Notes under the pieces: generated by a model
Told to the model about the DNA's origin: nothing
Database searches by the model: none
The model's input: the letters and a program-made list of their open reading frames with translations, nothing else
Translations under genes and position numbers: made by a program
In this document: positions 25,284 to 33,676 of the stretch, in pieces
How the letters are laid out: every line of letters starts with the position of its first letter
Numbering within the stretch: the stretch's first letter is position 1
Assembly (NCBI GenBank): GCA_963747345.1
Contig: CAVVFA010000019.1
Span: 1 to 64,000 of the forward strand
DNA length: 64,000 nt
DNA from: GCA-2746795 sp963747345
Lineage (GTDB): Bacteria; Chloroflexota; Anaerolineae; Promineifilales; Promineifilaceae
Reading direction: 5' to 3'

Positions 25284-26685
25284 CGGTTTCACCTTCCATA
25301 GGCAAGCGTGGCAAAGCCATGATAAACGTTGCCCCACCACCGGGTGTATCTTCTATCCAGGTACGGCCATGATGGGCGGTGACAATTCCCTGGCTAATGG
25401 CTAACCCCAGACCCACATGCCCATCGTGTCCTCGGTAAAAGGGTTCCATGATGTGCGCCTTTTCTTCTGGTGGGATGGTCGGGCCATGATTGACTACTAC
25501 CAGGCGCACTTCTTCTTCATTAAAGGTTCCCCCGATTTCTACCTGGGTTTCTGGCGGTTCGTAGCGTAGCGCATTGTCGGTGATGTTGCCCAGTGCTTGC
25601 AGCATCAGGCCGTGGTCGCAGCGCACCAGGGGCATGTCATCAGGGAAATCGAGGCGGATACGGGTGGCTTGATGCCGCTGCCAGGCTTGAGCCGCCACAT
25701 CACCCGCAATTTCGGAAACGGCCGTCCAATCCTCATGCAGTTTCAAAGCGCCAGCCTGCAAACGGGACATGTCCAATAAGTTCCCTACCAGTCGATCCAG
25801 CGTGTCAGCCTCCTGTTCAATCACCTGCGTCATTTCCTTCTTTTCCGCCGGCGACATCTGCTCCCGCAGGAATTGCAAATTACTAGCGGCCGTTTTAATG
25901 ATGGTAATAGGCGTACGCAAATCATGGGAAACCGCTTGCAACAGTGTTGTTTTTAAACGGTCAGCCTCTTCGAGTGCCCTGTTGCGCTGCACATCCTCAG
26001 CCAGTTCTATCCGTTGCAAAGCCATGGCTGTCTGCACCACACAGGCCATTAAAAAACGCCGTTGCATTTCCACGGGTGGAACCACAAAGTTCGCCTTCAA
26101 GGAACCGTACACCTGTTCATTCATGGCAATGAGCAGGTAAATGGTTGTCTGATTGTCGCCAAGCGGAGCCGTTTCATCCATTTCACGAGATGCCAGAACA
26201 GTGCAGGATACGACAGGTAGATTTTCTTGGACCACATTCTGCAGCGTCCGGTAAATATCCTTGCGCTCATTCAGCCCGTTAAAGGCACTGCTGAGTTCAT
26301 ACAGGATATTTTGCTCGCTGGCCCGGTGACGAGCGATCTCTGCCTGTCGCCGGGCATAAGCGGCGAGTTGGCCGGTGATCAGCGCTATCAGCAGAAAAAT
26401 GAACAGGTCGAGCAGTTCCCGTGTATCGGCGACAATCAAGGTGTAATAAGGTTTGATAAAGAAAAAATTGAAGCAGAAAAAGCTGACAAAAGCGGCTGCG
26501 AAAGACGGTACTGTACCCAACCAAATGGCAATTACCAATGTTAGTAGCAAGTAGATTAGGGAAAAGTTGGACAGCGTGAGCGCCTCACGGATGCGCCACA
26601 AGGGAATGGTCACCAGGATGACAAGCCCGACTGCGATAAGGGGGCGCAATTGTGTGCGAAAATGAGGAGAACCTTTGACGATCAT
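25261..26685 (-). CDS. Short KdpD-like sensor kinase lacking the N-terminal KdpD/Usp domains
   Basis: The 474-residue protein corresponds to the C-terminal half of KdpD: four clustered transmembrane helices of DUF4118 (residues 12-105, with FFIKPYYTLIVADTRELLDL), a GAF-like region (125-235), HisKA with VSHDLRTPITIIK and a HATPase domain (N-box NITDNALRYEPP, G2 GHVGLGLAIS). E. coli KdpD has 894 residues, so the cytosolic P-loop and Usp sensor part is absent. The G1 box reads VNHGPTIP in place of D-x-G-x-G-I, an unusual loss of the Asp that contacts adenine. It may be a weak or conditional kinase. Confidence 0.88.
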   Translation of the reverse strand: MIVKGSPHFRTQLRPLIAVGLVILVTIPLWRIREALTLSNFSLIYLLLTLVIAIWLGTVPSFAAAFVSFFCFNFFFIKPYYTLIVADTRELLDLFIFLLIALITGQLAAYARRQAEIARHRASEQNILYELSSAFNGLNERKDIYRTLQNVVQENLPVVSCTVLASREMDETAPLGDNQTTIYLLIAMNEQVYGSLKANFVVPPVEMQRRFLMACVVQTAMALQRIELAEDVQRNRALEEADRLKTTLLQAVSHDLRTPITIIKTAASNLQFLREQMSPAEKKEMTQVIEQEADTLDRLVGNLLDMSRLQAGALKLHEDWTAVSEIAGDVAAQAWQRHQATRIRLDFPDDMPLVRCDHGLMLQALGNITDNALRYEPPETQVEIGGTFNEEEVRLVVVNHGPTIPPEEKAHIMEPFYRGHDGHVGLGLAISQGIVTAHHGRTWIEDTPGGGATFIMALPRLPMEGETDAYIDRG

Positions 26686-26711
26686 AGAGTGAGTATCGAA
26701 TCCTCTTATTT

Positions 26712-26820
26712 AAGTAACTATACAGGTGTTGATTTTTCACTCGAAAGACCCTAAAGGTTTTGTATAACGCAGAATTGAATCACTCGAGGTCAAACCCTTA
26801 GGGTCTGTACAGTTACTTAT
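26712..26820. repeat. 109-bp palindromic element with ACCCTAAGGGTT arms (copy 1)
   Basis: Outer AAGTAACTATACAG and CTGTACAGTTACTT and inner AGACCCTAAAGG and CCTTAGGGTCT are inverted pairs around GCAGAATTGAATCACTCGAGG. A second copy with the same order lies at 31395-31466. It separates the divergent kinase and K+-channel genes. Confidence 0.8.
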
Positions 26821-26962
26821 TTTATATCAGAAACCACGTTTCTGGAGCAGGCTGAGTAAGTGTTTGTCAAAAATAGTAACCTGTGCCATATTAAACTTGA
26901 ATACCTTGTGTAGCTCAAGGGAAAATCATGAAATGGAAAAGGTTGTTTTGCAAAGGTGCGCT

Positions 26963-27349
26963 ATGACGACAGAAAAACCAGAACCTATCTTAGAAGCCGA
27001 AATAGTAACAAAGAAGATTCGCAGAGCACATATACTGCGAAACCTGCTGCTGCTGGATGTGTTGCAAGATAAAGAATCGCGGCCAATTTTCTATTGGGCT
27101 GGTAGTATTTTGCTGATTGGCACTTTTGTCTATCACTGGCTTGAAGGCTGGAGCTATCTCGACTCCCTCTATTTTTGCGTGATTACCCTGGCCACCATTG
27201 GCTACGGCGACCTAACCCCCACCACCCCAGAAGCGAAGATTTTTACCATTATCTATGTTATCAATGGCATTGTGATTTTGCTCGCCCTGTTTGATCGGAT
27301 ACGCGCCGTCCGCAGTTTGCGGATGAATGGACAATGGAATGAGGGATGA
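26963..27349 (+). CDS. Two-helix potassium channel
   Basis: The start at ATG 26963 (MTTEKPEPILE, AAAGGTG upstream) gives a 128-residue protein. The pore has helix 1 (about 45-62), a pore loop with the selectivity filter T-I-G-Y-G-D (ITLATIGYGDLTPTT) and helix 2 (about 100-118). This is the ion-channel-2 (PF07885) architecture, so four chains would form the pore. No cytosolic RCK/TrkA_N domain is attached. It is transcribed away from the KdpD-like gene and completes a cluster devoted to K+. Confidence 0.9.
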   Translation: MTTEKPEPILEAEIVTKKIRRAHILRNLLLLDVLQDKESRPIFYWAGSILLIGTFVYHWLEGWSYLDSLYFCVITLATIGYGDLTPTTPEAKIFTIIYVINGIVILLALFDRIRAVRSLRMNGQWNEG

Positions 27350-27471
27350 TGGGAAACGGCCGTTATCATTTTAGAATGGTATCTACGCCAAGCCCAACTG
27401 TCATGTAGCCTCATAGTAGGACACAAGTTTTCTCTGGATTTTGCTATCCACGCCTCTGTGTCATCCGTGGC

Positions 27472-28143
27472 TTAATTCTTCAGGCGAAACATCTCCACCC
27501 GATTCTTGAGCCAATCCACCCAAGCATCGACCCCCTCCCCCGTCGTGCAGGAAATTGGGAAGAATTCCGCATCTGGATTGAGGATTTCGATGCCCCGTTT
27601 GAAATAATCCATATTGAAATCAATATATGGGAGTAAATCAATCTTATTGAGAATCAGCGCATCAATTCCGCGATAAATATTCGGGTATTTGTACGGTTTG
27701 TCATCCCCTTCTGGCACACTGGCGATCACAATATTGAAATGCGTGCCTAAGGCAAACGAAGCAGGGCAAATCAAATTGCCGACATTCTCCACAATCAACA
27801 GCTCAATCTCAGCCAACGGCAGTTGCGGCAGCGCTCCACTTAACATAACAGCGTCCACATGGCACGAACCGCCCGTGTTGATTTGCACAGCAGGCATTCC
27901 TGCCGCCATCACCTTGTCCGCGTCGATGGTCACATTGGCCGTATCTCCTTCCACCACACCCAGCTTGAAGTGGGGAGCCAACGCCTCAATCGTGCGCAAA
28001 ATGGTGCTGGTTTTCCCCGCGCCAGGAGAAGCCATCACATTCATACCCAGCACCCCAGCCGCTTCTAATTTTTCTTGGTTGTGTGCTGCCAAGCGGTCAT
28101 TGGCACTCATAATTTCTTGAATAACAGGTACAGTTGTCGTCAT
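27472..28143 (-). CDS. hypB: Hydrogenase nickel incorporation GTPase HypB
   Basis: The 223-residue G3E-family GTPase has P-loop ASPGAGKTS, GDTANVTIDADK, switch region INTGGSCHVDAVML with the Cys and His that bind Ni/Zn at the dimer face, ENVGNLICPA and the base-specificity motif NKIDLLP. HypB delivers nickel with HypA during [NiFe]-hydrogenase maturation. There is no N-terminal histidine stretch. It follows hypA by 13 nt. No hydrogenase structural genes are in the window. Confidence 0.95.
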   Translation of the reverse strand: MTTTVPVIQEIMSANDRLAAHNQEKLEAAGVLGMNVMASPGAGKTSTILRTIEALAPHFKLGVVEGDTANVTIDADKVMAAGMPAVQINTGGSCHVDAVMLSGALPQLPLAEIELLIVENVGNLICPASFALGTHFNIVIASVPEGDDKPYKYPNIYRGIDALILNKIDLLPYIDFNMDYFKRGIEILNPDAEFFPISCTTGEGVDAWVDWLKNRVEMFRLKN

Positions 28144-28156
28144 GATATTTCCTTAT

Positions 28157-28504
28157 TTATGGTGTCTCGACCTGGATGCTTTCCAGCCGAAACTCTTCGC
28201 CACTCAAAACCGTCAAGCGAATGCTGTCACAAGAGGGACAAGCCTCTAATTCACGGGACAAGGTATATTCTGTGCCGCAATCTTTACATTGCAACCGTGC
28301 TGGCACCCGGTCAAAATGAAGGGTTGCACCAGCACACAGCGTATCTTTGCTGATAATGTCCCAGTAAAATTGGATTGAATCATCCACAATGGAAGAAAGT
28401 TGCCCAATCACCAAATGCAGGTCTGTTACTCGAGTTGCATTGGCTTGCTCGGCATAATCAACAGCGATAGCCATTATATTTTCAGTGATAGATAATTCAT
28501 GCAT
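28157..28504 (-). CDS. hypA: Hydrogenase nickel chaperone HypA
   Basis: The 115-residue protein starts M-H-E-L, whose His2 is the nickel ligand in HypA, and carries the zinc site CKDCGTEY...CPSCDS (two CxxC pairs, residues 73-92). Length and layout match HypA. It heads the hypAB pair; the upstream region to 28624 shows no obvious promoter but carries a run of repeats. Confidence 0.95.
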   Translation of the reverse strand: MHELSITENIMAIAVDYAEQANATRVTDLHLVIGQLSSIVDDSIQFYWDIISKDTLCAGATLHFDRVPARLQCKDCGTEYTLSRELEACPSCDSIRLTVLSGEEFRLESIQVETP

Positions 28505-28624
28505 ATTACAGTTTCCAAGGATGCAGTTTTATCATTTTTCACAGGTTTCCTCAATATGTCACATGTCATGAATAAACCTGCGCTTTGTCACACATAAATT
28601 TTGATGCACGATCTTCGTATGCTC

Positions 28625-28690
28625 GGTGGCAGAGCTTGTCGAAGCCGGTGGCAGAGCTTGTCGAAGCCGGTGGCAGAGCTTGTCGAAGCC
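28625..28690. repeat. Three tandem 22-bp repeats
   Basis: GGTGGCAGAGCTTGTCGAAGCC occurs three times head to tail (28625, 28647, 28669). The core GAGCTTGTCGAAG is the dispersed family also seen at 41645-41695 and 43270-43335. It lies just ahead of the phosphodiesterase gene. Confidence 0.95.
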
Positions 28691-28716
28691 CTTGACGGTT
28701 CCGTTACAATAGTTAT

Positions 28717-29214
28717 ATGAAACTTGGCATTCTCTCTGATACTCACAACCATACCCAGAATCTCCAAAAAGCCCTTTTAGTTTTCCGTAGTCGTGGGATT
28801 TCAACACTCATTCATTGCGGCGATATGACCAGTCCCAACACGGCCGAACTGCTAACAGACTTCCAAATCATCGCCGTTACGGGCAATATGGATATGAATA
28901 CTGGCAGATTGGAAAGCACGTTGAAAAAACTTAACCCAGCAAACTCACTATGCGCAACGTTTACAGGGGAACTAGCGGGTGTAGCAATAGCGGTCACTCA
29001 CAGCCATCGGGGAAATGTGCCGGATTTGGTGACAAACGGCCGTTATACCTTCATCTTCCACGGACACACCCACCGGCGCAAACACGAGCAAATTGGCAAC
29101 ACCCACATCATCAACCCAGGCGCACTGGGCGGCACACGCCACGAGCCTCGTTCAATATGCATTGCCAATCTTGCCACAAATACTGTAGAATTCATTCAGA
29201 TTGCTGATTCGTAG
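28717..29214 (+). CDS. YfcE/MJ0936-type metallophosphoesterase
   Basis: The 165-residue enzyme shows the calcineurin-like metal sites in order: GILSDTHNH (Asp, His), IHCGDM (Asp), VTGNMD (Asn), THSHRG (His) and FHGHTHRR (His-x-His), followed by NPGALGGTR. This is the small single-domain family (PF12850) with Mn2+-dependent phosphodiesterase activity on artificial substrates; the natural substrate is not known. It stands alone, facing away from hypAB. Confidence 0.92.
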   Translation: MKLGILSDTHNHTQNLQKALLVFRSRGISTLIHCGDMTSPNTAELLTDFQIIAVTGNMDMNTGRLESTLKKLNPANSLCATFTGELAGVAIAVTHSHRGNVPDLVTNGRYTFIFHGHTHRRKHEQIGNTHIINPGALGGTRHEPRSICIANLATNTVEFIQIADS

Positions 29215-29359
29215 AAAAAGCTGTCATGTGCATTGGGTGATCATCTGCTTGGGTTCGTATGACAATTTCCACTAGGTTCAACTACATAAGTTGATTATCA
29301 TAAAATAAACATAATCAAAGCATACAAAAAGTTCGACTATATATCTTTCGGAGGATTAT

Positions 29360-29587
29360 ATGACAACAACAAAATGGGTCATCGTGGACAAAAAATGGTG
29401 TGAGTATATTGATATGGAAGCCACCATCATGGAACAACGCATTTATCCGGCTGACGTGCTACCTGACACAAGTTCGTATAAAGTGATTTCACGTAAATGC
29501 TCGGCCAACGTCGCCTGCAATCTCGCAGAAGTGCCTTGCACTTACGCCTTCACCAACCCCGTCACTGACCGCTACGAATTAGGCTAG
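29360..29587 (+). CDS. Conserved-looking small cysteine-rich protein
   Basis: A strong site (CGGAGG, 8 nt before the ATG) supports a 75-residue protein, MTTTKWVIVDKKWCEY... It has four cysteines (positions 14, 48, 53, 60), three of them in KCSANVACNLAEVPCTY, spaced like a metal or disulfide site, and lacks a signal peptide. I do not recognise a characterised family. A perfect hairpin follows 71 nt later. Confidence 0.65.
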   Translation: MTTTKWVIVDKKWCEYIDMEATIMEQRIYPADVLPDTSSYKVISRKCSANVACNLAEVPCTYAFTNPVTDRYELG

Positions 29588-29658
29588 CGTCAACAATACC
29601 GTTACGGTACTACCACCACTAACTTTTTAGACTTCAATCAGAATTTGAATTGTGTTGC

Positions 29659-29686
29659 CTCCTGATGTGAACGCTCACATCAGGAG
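29659..29686 (+). terminator. 12-bp perfect hairpin after the small Cys-rich gene
   Basis: CTCCTGATGTGA pairs with TCACATCAGGAG around ACGC and is followed by TATTTG. It also lies downstream of the minus-strand aldehyde dehydrogenase and so may serve both convergent genes. Confidence 0.65.
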
Positions 29687-29743
29687 TATTTGCGTAAATT
29701 ATTCGCAGTCAACTATCAACCAACATTTTCCGTTTTGCCATGC

Positions 29744-31364
29744 TTACTTGCGCAACCGGAAAAGTCCAAAGACGACGGCAGCCAAAACAGCCGTGAGACC
29801 GGCGGTAACGGCCGTTTTCTCGAGCCACAGGTTTCATTTCCACTTCTTCCCACAACTCAGTCACCGGCTCCATACGCTGGCGAGGCGTCACCCCAAAAAA
29901 GAAGCGGATAATTGCCTTACCCAGGCGATAATGACCTGGCGCCCGCATAATCGTCGCCACATCAAACGGGCTGGGCGGCCCACCAATGGCATAAGAGCGC
30001 ATCTGCGTAAACTGCTGCACCTCTTCCTTGCCATGCGTCCGCGCATTGCCCGACTTCTTTACCCCACCAAACGGCAGCAGCGATACCGGATAATGAGAAA
30101 TGGCATCGTTGATATTCACCGAGCCAACATCCAGCCGATGCGCCACCCGCTTTGCCTGACGCATATCGCCGCTCCACACGGCCGCACTCAAGCCATACTC
30201 ACAATCATTTGCCAGGAAAAGCGCTTCAGATTCATCTTCAAATTTCATGATGGGCATGATGGGGCCAAACGTTTCCTCACGCATCACTTTCATGCTGTGA
30301 TCCACATCAACCATGACGGTTGGCTCCATAAACAGGCCATCCAACTTGCCGCCGCGCAGCACCTTTGCCCCTTTTGCCAGCGCATCATCCATGTGGTCGG
30401 TGATGATGGTGACCTGGCGCTCAAAGGTAAGTGGCCCCATGTTGTAGGGGTTATCGATGCGGGGTGAGTACCCTATTTTGAACCGACGCGCTTCTTCGAG
30501 AACGGCCGTTACGAATTCATCATAAATACCCGCCTGCACATACACCCGTTCAATACCCATACACGTTTGGCCGGTATTGTAGAACGCGCCCCACGCGCCC
30601 CATTTTGCCGCCGCCGCCACATCCGCACTATCAAACACAATCATCGGGTCTTTGCCGCCCAGTTCATAAATAAACGGCGTCAACGAATTAGCCGCAGCTT
30701 GCGCAATTTTGTGTCCTGTCGCTGTAGAACCAGTCAAAAAGATGAGGTCTGGCCCCGACGCCACAATCGCCGCGCCCACAGAGCCATCGCCATGCAGCAC
30801 GCGCACAAACGGCGACATTTCTGGCACGCGCTCAACCAGTCGCTCCACCAACTGTCCCACCGCCGGCGTTACTTCTGACGGTTTGAGAAGGACGGTGTTA
30901 CCCGCCAACAGTGCCGAACACATCTGCGGCACTGTCAAATCAAACGGATAGTTCCACGGGCCAATCACCGCCACCACCCCATATGGATGCGGCTCGGTGT
31001 AGTAGCTTTTGAACATGTAGAGCCCGGGTGGCACGCGGCGGCGGTTTAGCCAATGGGGTGCGCGTTTGTAATATTGGTGCAGTCGATCAACCGTCATATT
31101 GACTTCGATCAAACCGTCTTGCCGACTCTTGCCCGTATCTTTGTTAATGACTTCCGAAATCTCATCAATCGAGTCAATCATCACTTCCTGGAACTGACGC
31201 AGAATGCGTACCCGTTCTTTGAGCGGCTTTTTACGCCAAATCATGAACGCCGAACGCATTTCTTTGTGCGCCAGGGTGATTTCGTCGGGAGTTGCCATTG
31301 CCACCTCGCCAAACTGTTCGCCAGTGGCAGGATTGATGAAGGGAATCGTACGCGGTTCTTGCAT
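29744..31364 (-). CDS. Aldehyde dehydrogenase with a probable C-terminal membrane anchor
   Basis: This NAD(P)-dependent ALDH has GPWNYPFDL and LKPSE for cofactor binding, FTGS-type loop LTGSTATGH, catalytic Glu in ELGGKDPM and nucleophile Cys in NTGQTCMGIERV. The main frame continues past residue 510 into an unlikely basic tail (stop at 29709). If one extra base near 29835 is skipped, the protein instead ends KTAVTAGLTAVLAAVV then FGLFRLRK with TAA at 29744-29746. That tail is a clean transmembrane helix with a basic end, like mammalian fatty ALDH. It follows the GMC oxidoreductase, so the pair probably oxidises alcohols to acids at the membrane. Confidence 0.85.
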
Positions 31365-31394
31365 GATGAGTCTCCGTGTCCTCTGTATCAGGGG

Positions 31395-31466
31395 AGACCC
31401 TAAGGGTTTTAGCTATCGCAAAATTGAATGTCTCGAAACCAAACCCTTAGGGTCTATACGTTACTT
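31395..31466. repeat. Palindromic element with ACCCTAAGGGTT arms (copy 2)
   Basis: AGACCCTAAGGGTTTT and CAAACCCTTAGGGTCT flank CGCAAAATTGAATGTCTCGA, and the right end reads TATACGTTACTT as in copy 1 (26712-26820). It occupies the gap between the GMC oxidoreductase and ALDH genes. Confidence 0.8.
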
Positions 31467-33261
31467 CTATTTTTTCCAGGCTTTGAGTAGGAACAAGATT
31501 GCCAACGGAACGGCCGCCAGGAGCATGAAGGGGAGCGCGGTTTTGAAGAGAGAACGGCCGTTTTCGAGAGAAAGCCTTCCATTTTCCACCATCATTTCCA
31601 CACCCGCAGGCATCTGCAACGGGGCTGGTTCTGCGGCTTCTGCCTTCGCGGGAATCTTGCTCATCGCCCGTTCCGTCATCGCCGTAATCGTCAGGCTGGG
31701 GTTCACGCCCAAATTCCCCGGAATAGCCGACGCATCGGCAATAAACAAGCCCGGATAGTTAAATGCTTGATGGTTGATGTCAATCACGCCCTTCGTTTCG
31801 TCAGCGCCAATGCCACACCCACCGAGAATGTGGGCGGTATTGGGAATGCCGAGCATATCGTTCATGCCCGTCCAGGCCACACCATCCACCTTTTCCGCAA
31901 ATTTTTCCACCACTTCCCGCCCTGCTTCAATAACAGGCGGAATCGGCACATCTTTATCACGCACACTGACTAAATTTTGCGTAAACAGCGTCCAAATACT
32001 GCGCCCCCGTTTGATAGCCATCTTATTTTCCAACGTCTGCATAATTAGCAGCACCGTATTCCGCTCCGCCCATCTAGGTTGGATACGCACGGAGTAAAAG
32101 TCGGCTGGCCGTGTCAGAGATTCCTTAAACGAGCGTTTCAGTCGTGCTTTCACATCTCCATCAAACTGAATCAACGGCATCATCAAGTTGCGCATAAACG
32201 AATGGCCGGGCGCAAAGCGGACTGGCTCCACGCTGGTCACATCGTCTACCCAGAAGTGGGACGAAATCGCCACCCCATCAGAATAAGCGACATCATCGCC
32301 TCGGGCCGTGACACCCATCATCGCTTCACTATTACTGCGCACATTTTGCCCCAACTGTTCAGACAAGCAAACGCAGCGACCCTATCTCGTTCTTACATTT
32401 CAGGAGTAAATTCAGCGTTCCCAAAGCACCCGCCGACACCACGACATGTTTGGTGCGAACGGCCGTTTGCCGTTTCATCGCCCAATCAGTCACCCTTTCA
32501 TACAGGATTTCGTACCGTGCCCCATCCGGCTGCGCCCCATACAAAGGCCGAATATCCAACACATTCGCCTCAGCCCGCACCTCAGCCCCCCACTTCTCAG
32601 CAAGATACAGATAATTTTTATCCAACGTATTCTTGGCGTTGTGCTGGCAACCCACCATACACCCGCCACAATGGATACAGCCCCGCCGATCCGGCCCATC
32701 GCCGTCAAAGAACGGGTCAGGCACCGTCACGCCCGGTTCCCCAAAGAAAATACCCACAGGCGTTGGCTTGAACGTATCTTCCTTGCCCAATTCCTGGGCA
32801 ATTTCATAGAGACGGTGATCCGCCGGCCAAAACTTAGGGTTCTCGGCCGTACCCAACATGCGGTCGGCCACCTCGTAGAACGGGGTCAGTTCTGCTTCCC
32901 AATCCGCCAGACCTTGCCATTCTGGCGCCTCAAAAAACGCCTTAGGCGGCTTGATGTGGGTGCTGGCATAAACCAAACTGCCTCCCCCCACCCCACTGCC
33001 GTTCAGAATCCAGATGTCATCAAAGAAATTGATGCCCATGATGCCAAAGCAGCGAGCGGCCGGGAGCCACAAATATTTAAATATATTCCAATTCGTTTTG
33101 GGGAAATCTTCGGCCTGGAACCGTTTGCCGCGTTCCAAAACCATGACACGGTATCCTTTTTCGGAAAGGCGCATCGCTGAGACACTCCCGCCAAATCCAG
33201 ATCCAATGACAATATAATCTAAAACGTCATCTACAACTTGTGCGTGGTTTCCATTTGTCAT
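31467..33261 (-). CDS. GMC-type alcohol oxidase/dehydrogenase, one frameshift, C-terminal anchor
   Basis: The N-terminal frame (33261 to about 32370) has the FAD dinucleotide fold YIVIGSGFGGSVSAMRL, NGSGVGGGSLVYA and the Cys-rich patch GCIHCGGCMVGCQHNAKNTL typical of the long-chain alcohol oxidase/cholesterol-oxidase-like GMC branch. After SLRLLV the frame stops. One base less gives SLRCLSEQLGQNVRSNSEA and the rest, including HILGGCGIG, FIADASAIPGNLGVNPS and the C-terminal GMC fold. The tail (ALPFMLLAAVPLAILFLLKA, then WKK) is a single transmembrane helix. It is the partner of the ALDH downstream. Confidence 0.88.
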
Positions 33262-33445
33262 GTGTTATCACCCCTACCCAGGTTTTTAGTAAACAGTTAC
33301 AGTGGACAGTGACAGTGAACAGTGAGTGGTTATTTGTATGTTTATTTTATAACACACTGCGTTATATTGTACACGCTTTCCCACGCTTTCATCCTTCATC
33401 CTTCATAATTCATCCCTTCAGGACATGTTGTAGTAATACAACAAA

Positions 33446-33461
33446 TGTTTCCCGGGAAACA
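33446..33461. promoter_or_regulatory. parS: parS-like centromere site
   Basis: TGTTTCCCGGGAAACA is a perfect 16-base palindrome that matches the bacterial parS consensus TGTTTCACGTGAAACA at 14 of 16 positions; only the central CACGTG is changed to CCCGGG. It lies 216 nt ahead of parA. ParB would load here as a CTP-dependent clamp. Confidence 0.7.
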
Positions 33462-33468
33462 TTATGCA

Positions 33469-33492
33469 AAGTGTCAACCTCGGTTGACACTT
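33469..33492. promoter_or_regulatory. GGTTGACA palindrome ahead of parA
   Basis: AAGTGTCAACC and GGTTGACACTT are 11-base perfect arms around TC, 7 nt from the parS-like site. The same half-sites with a 2-base spacer recur at 41052-41069. Confidence 0.65.
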
Positions 33493-33676
33493 CATCCTTG
33501 GTTCATTGACGCGACTTACCATTCATGTTATAAGTTTGGTGAATGAGTCGATTAGTCACTTTGTCTGATAATCACATAGTCAATTCCCTTACCCATCACC
33601 CCTATCAGACCACCGGACAACTCGACTAATCGACGACAAAACTAGTAGACTATCCGACTAATTCTCAGGAGGAATC

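Larger units (their letters stand above)
33262..33676. promoter_or_regulatory. Regulatory gap ahead of parAB
   Basis: This 415-bp divergent gap holds quasi-repeats of CAGTGAACAGTGA (33294-33330) and CATCCTTCATAATTCATCC (33388-33415), the parS-like site (33446-33461), the GGTTGACA palindrome (33469-33492) and a split pair GTCGATTAGTC/GACTAATCGAC (33547-33632). AGGAGG at 33667-33672 precedes parA. Confidence 0.6.

Noticed and set aside
28625..28690. Possible CRISPR array
   Set aside because: Units of 22 bp are directly adjacent with no spacers and no cas genes; it is a tandem repeat.
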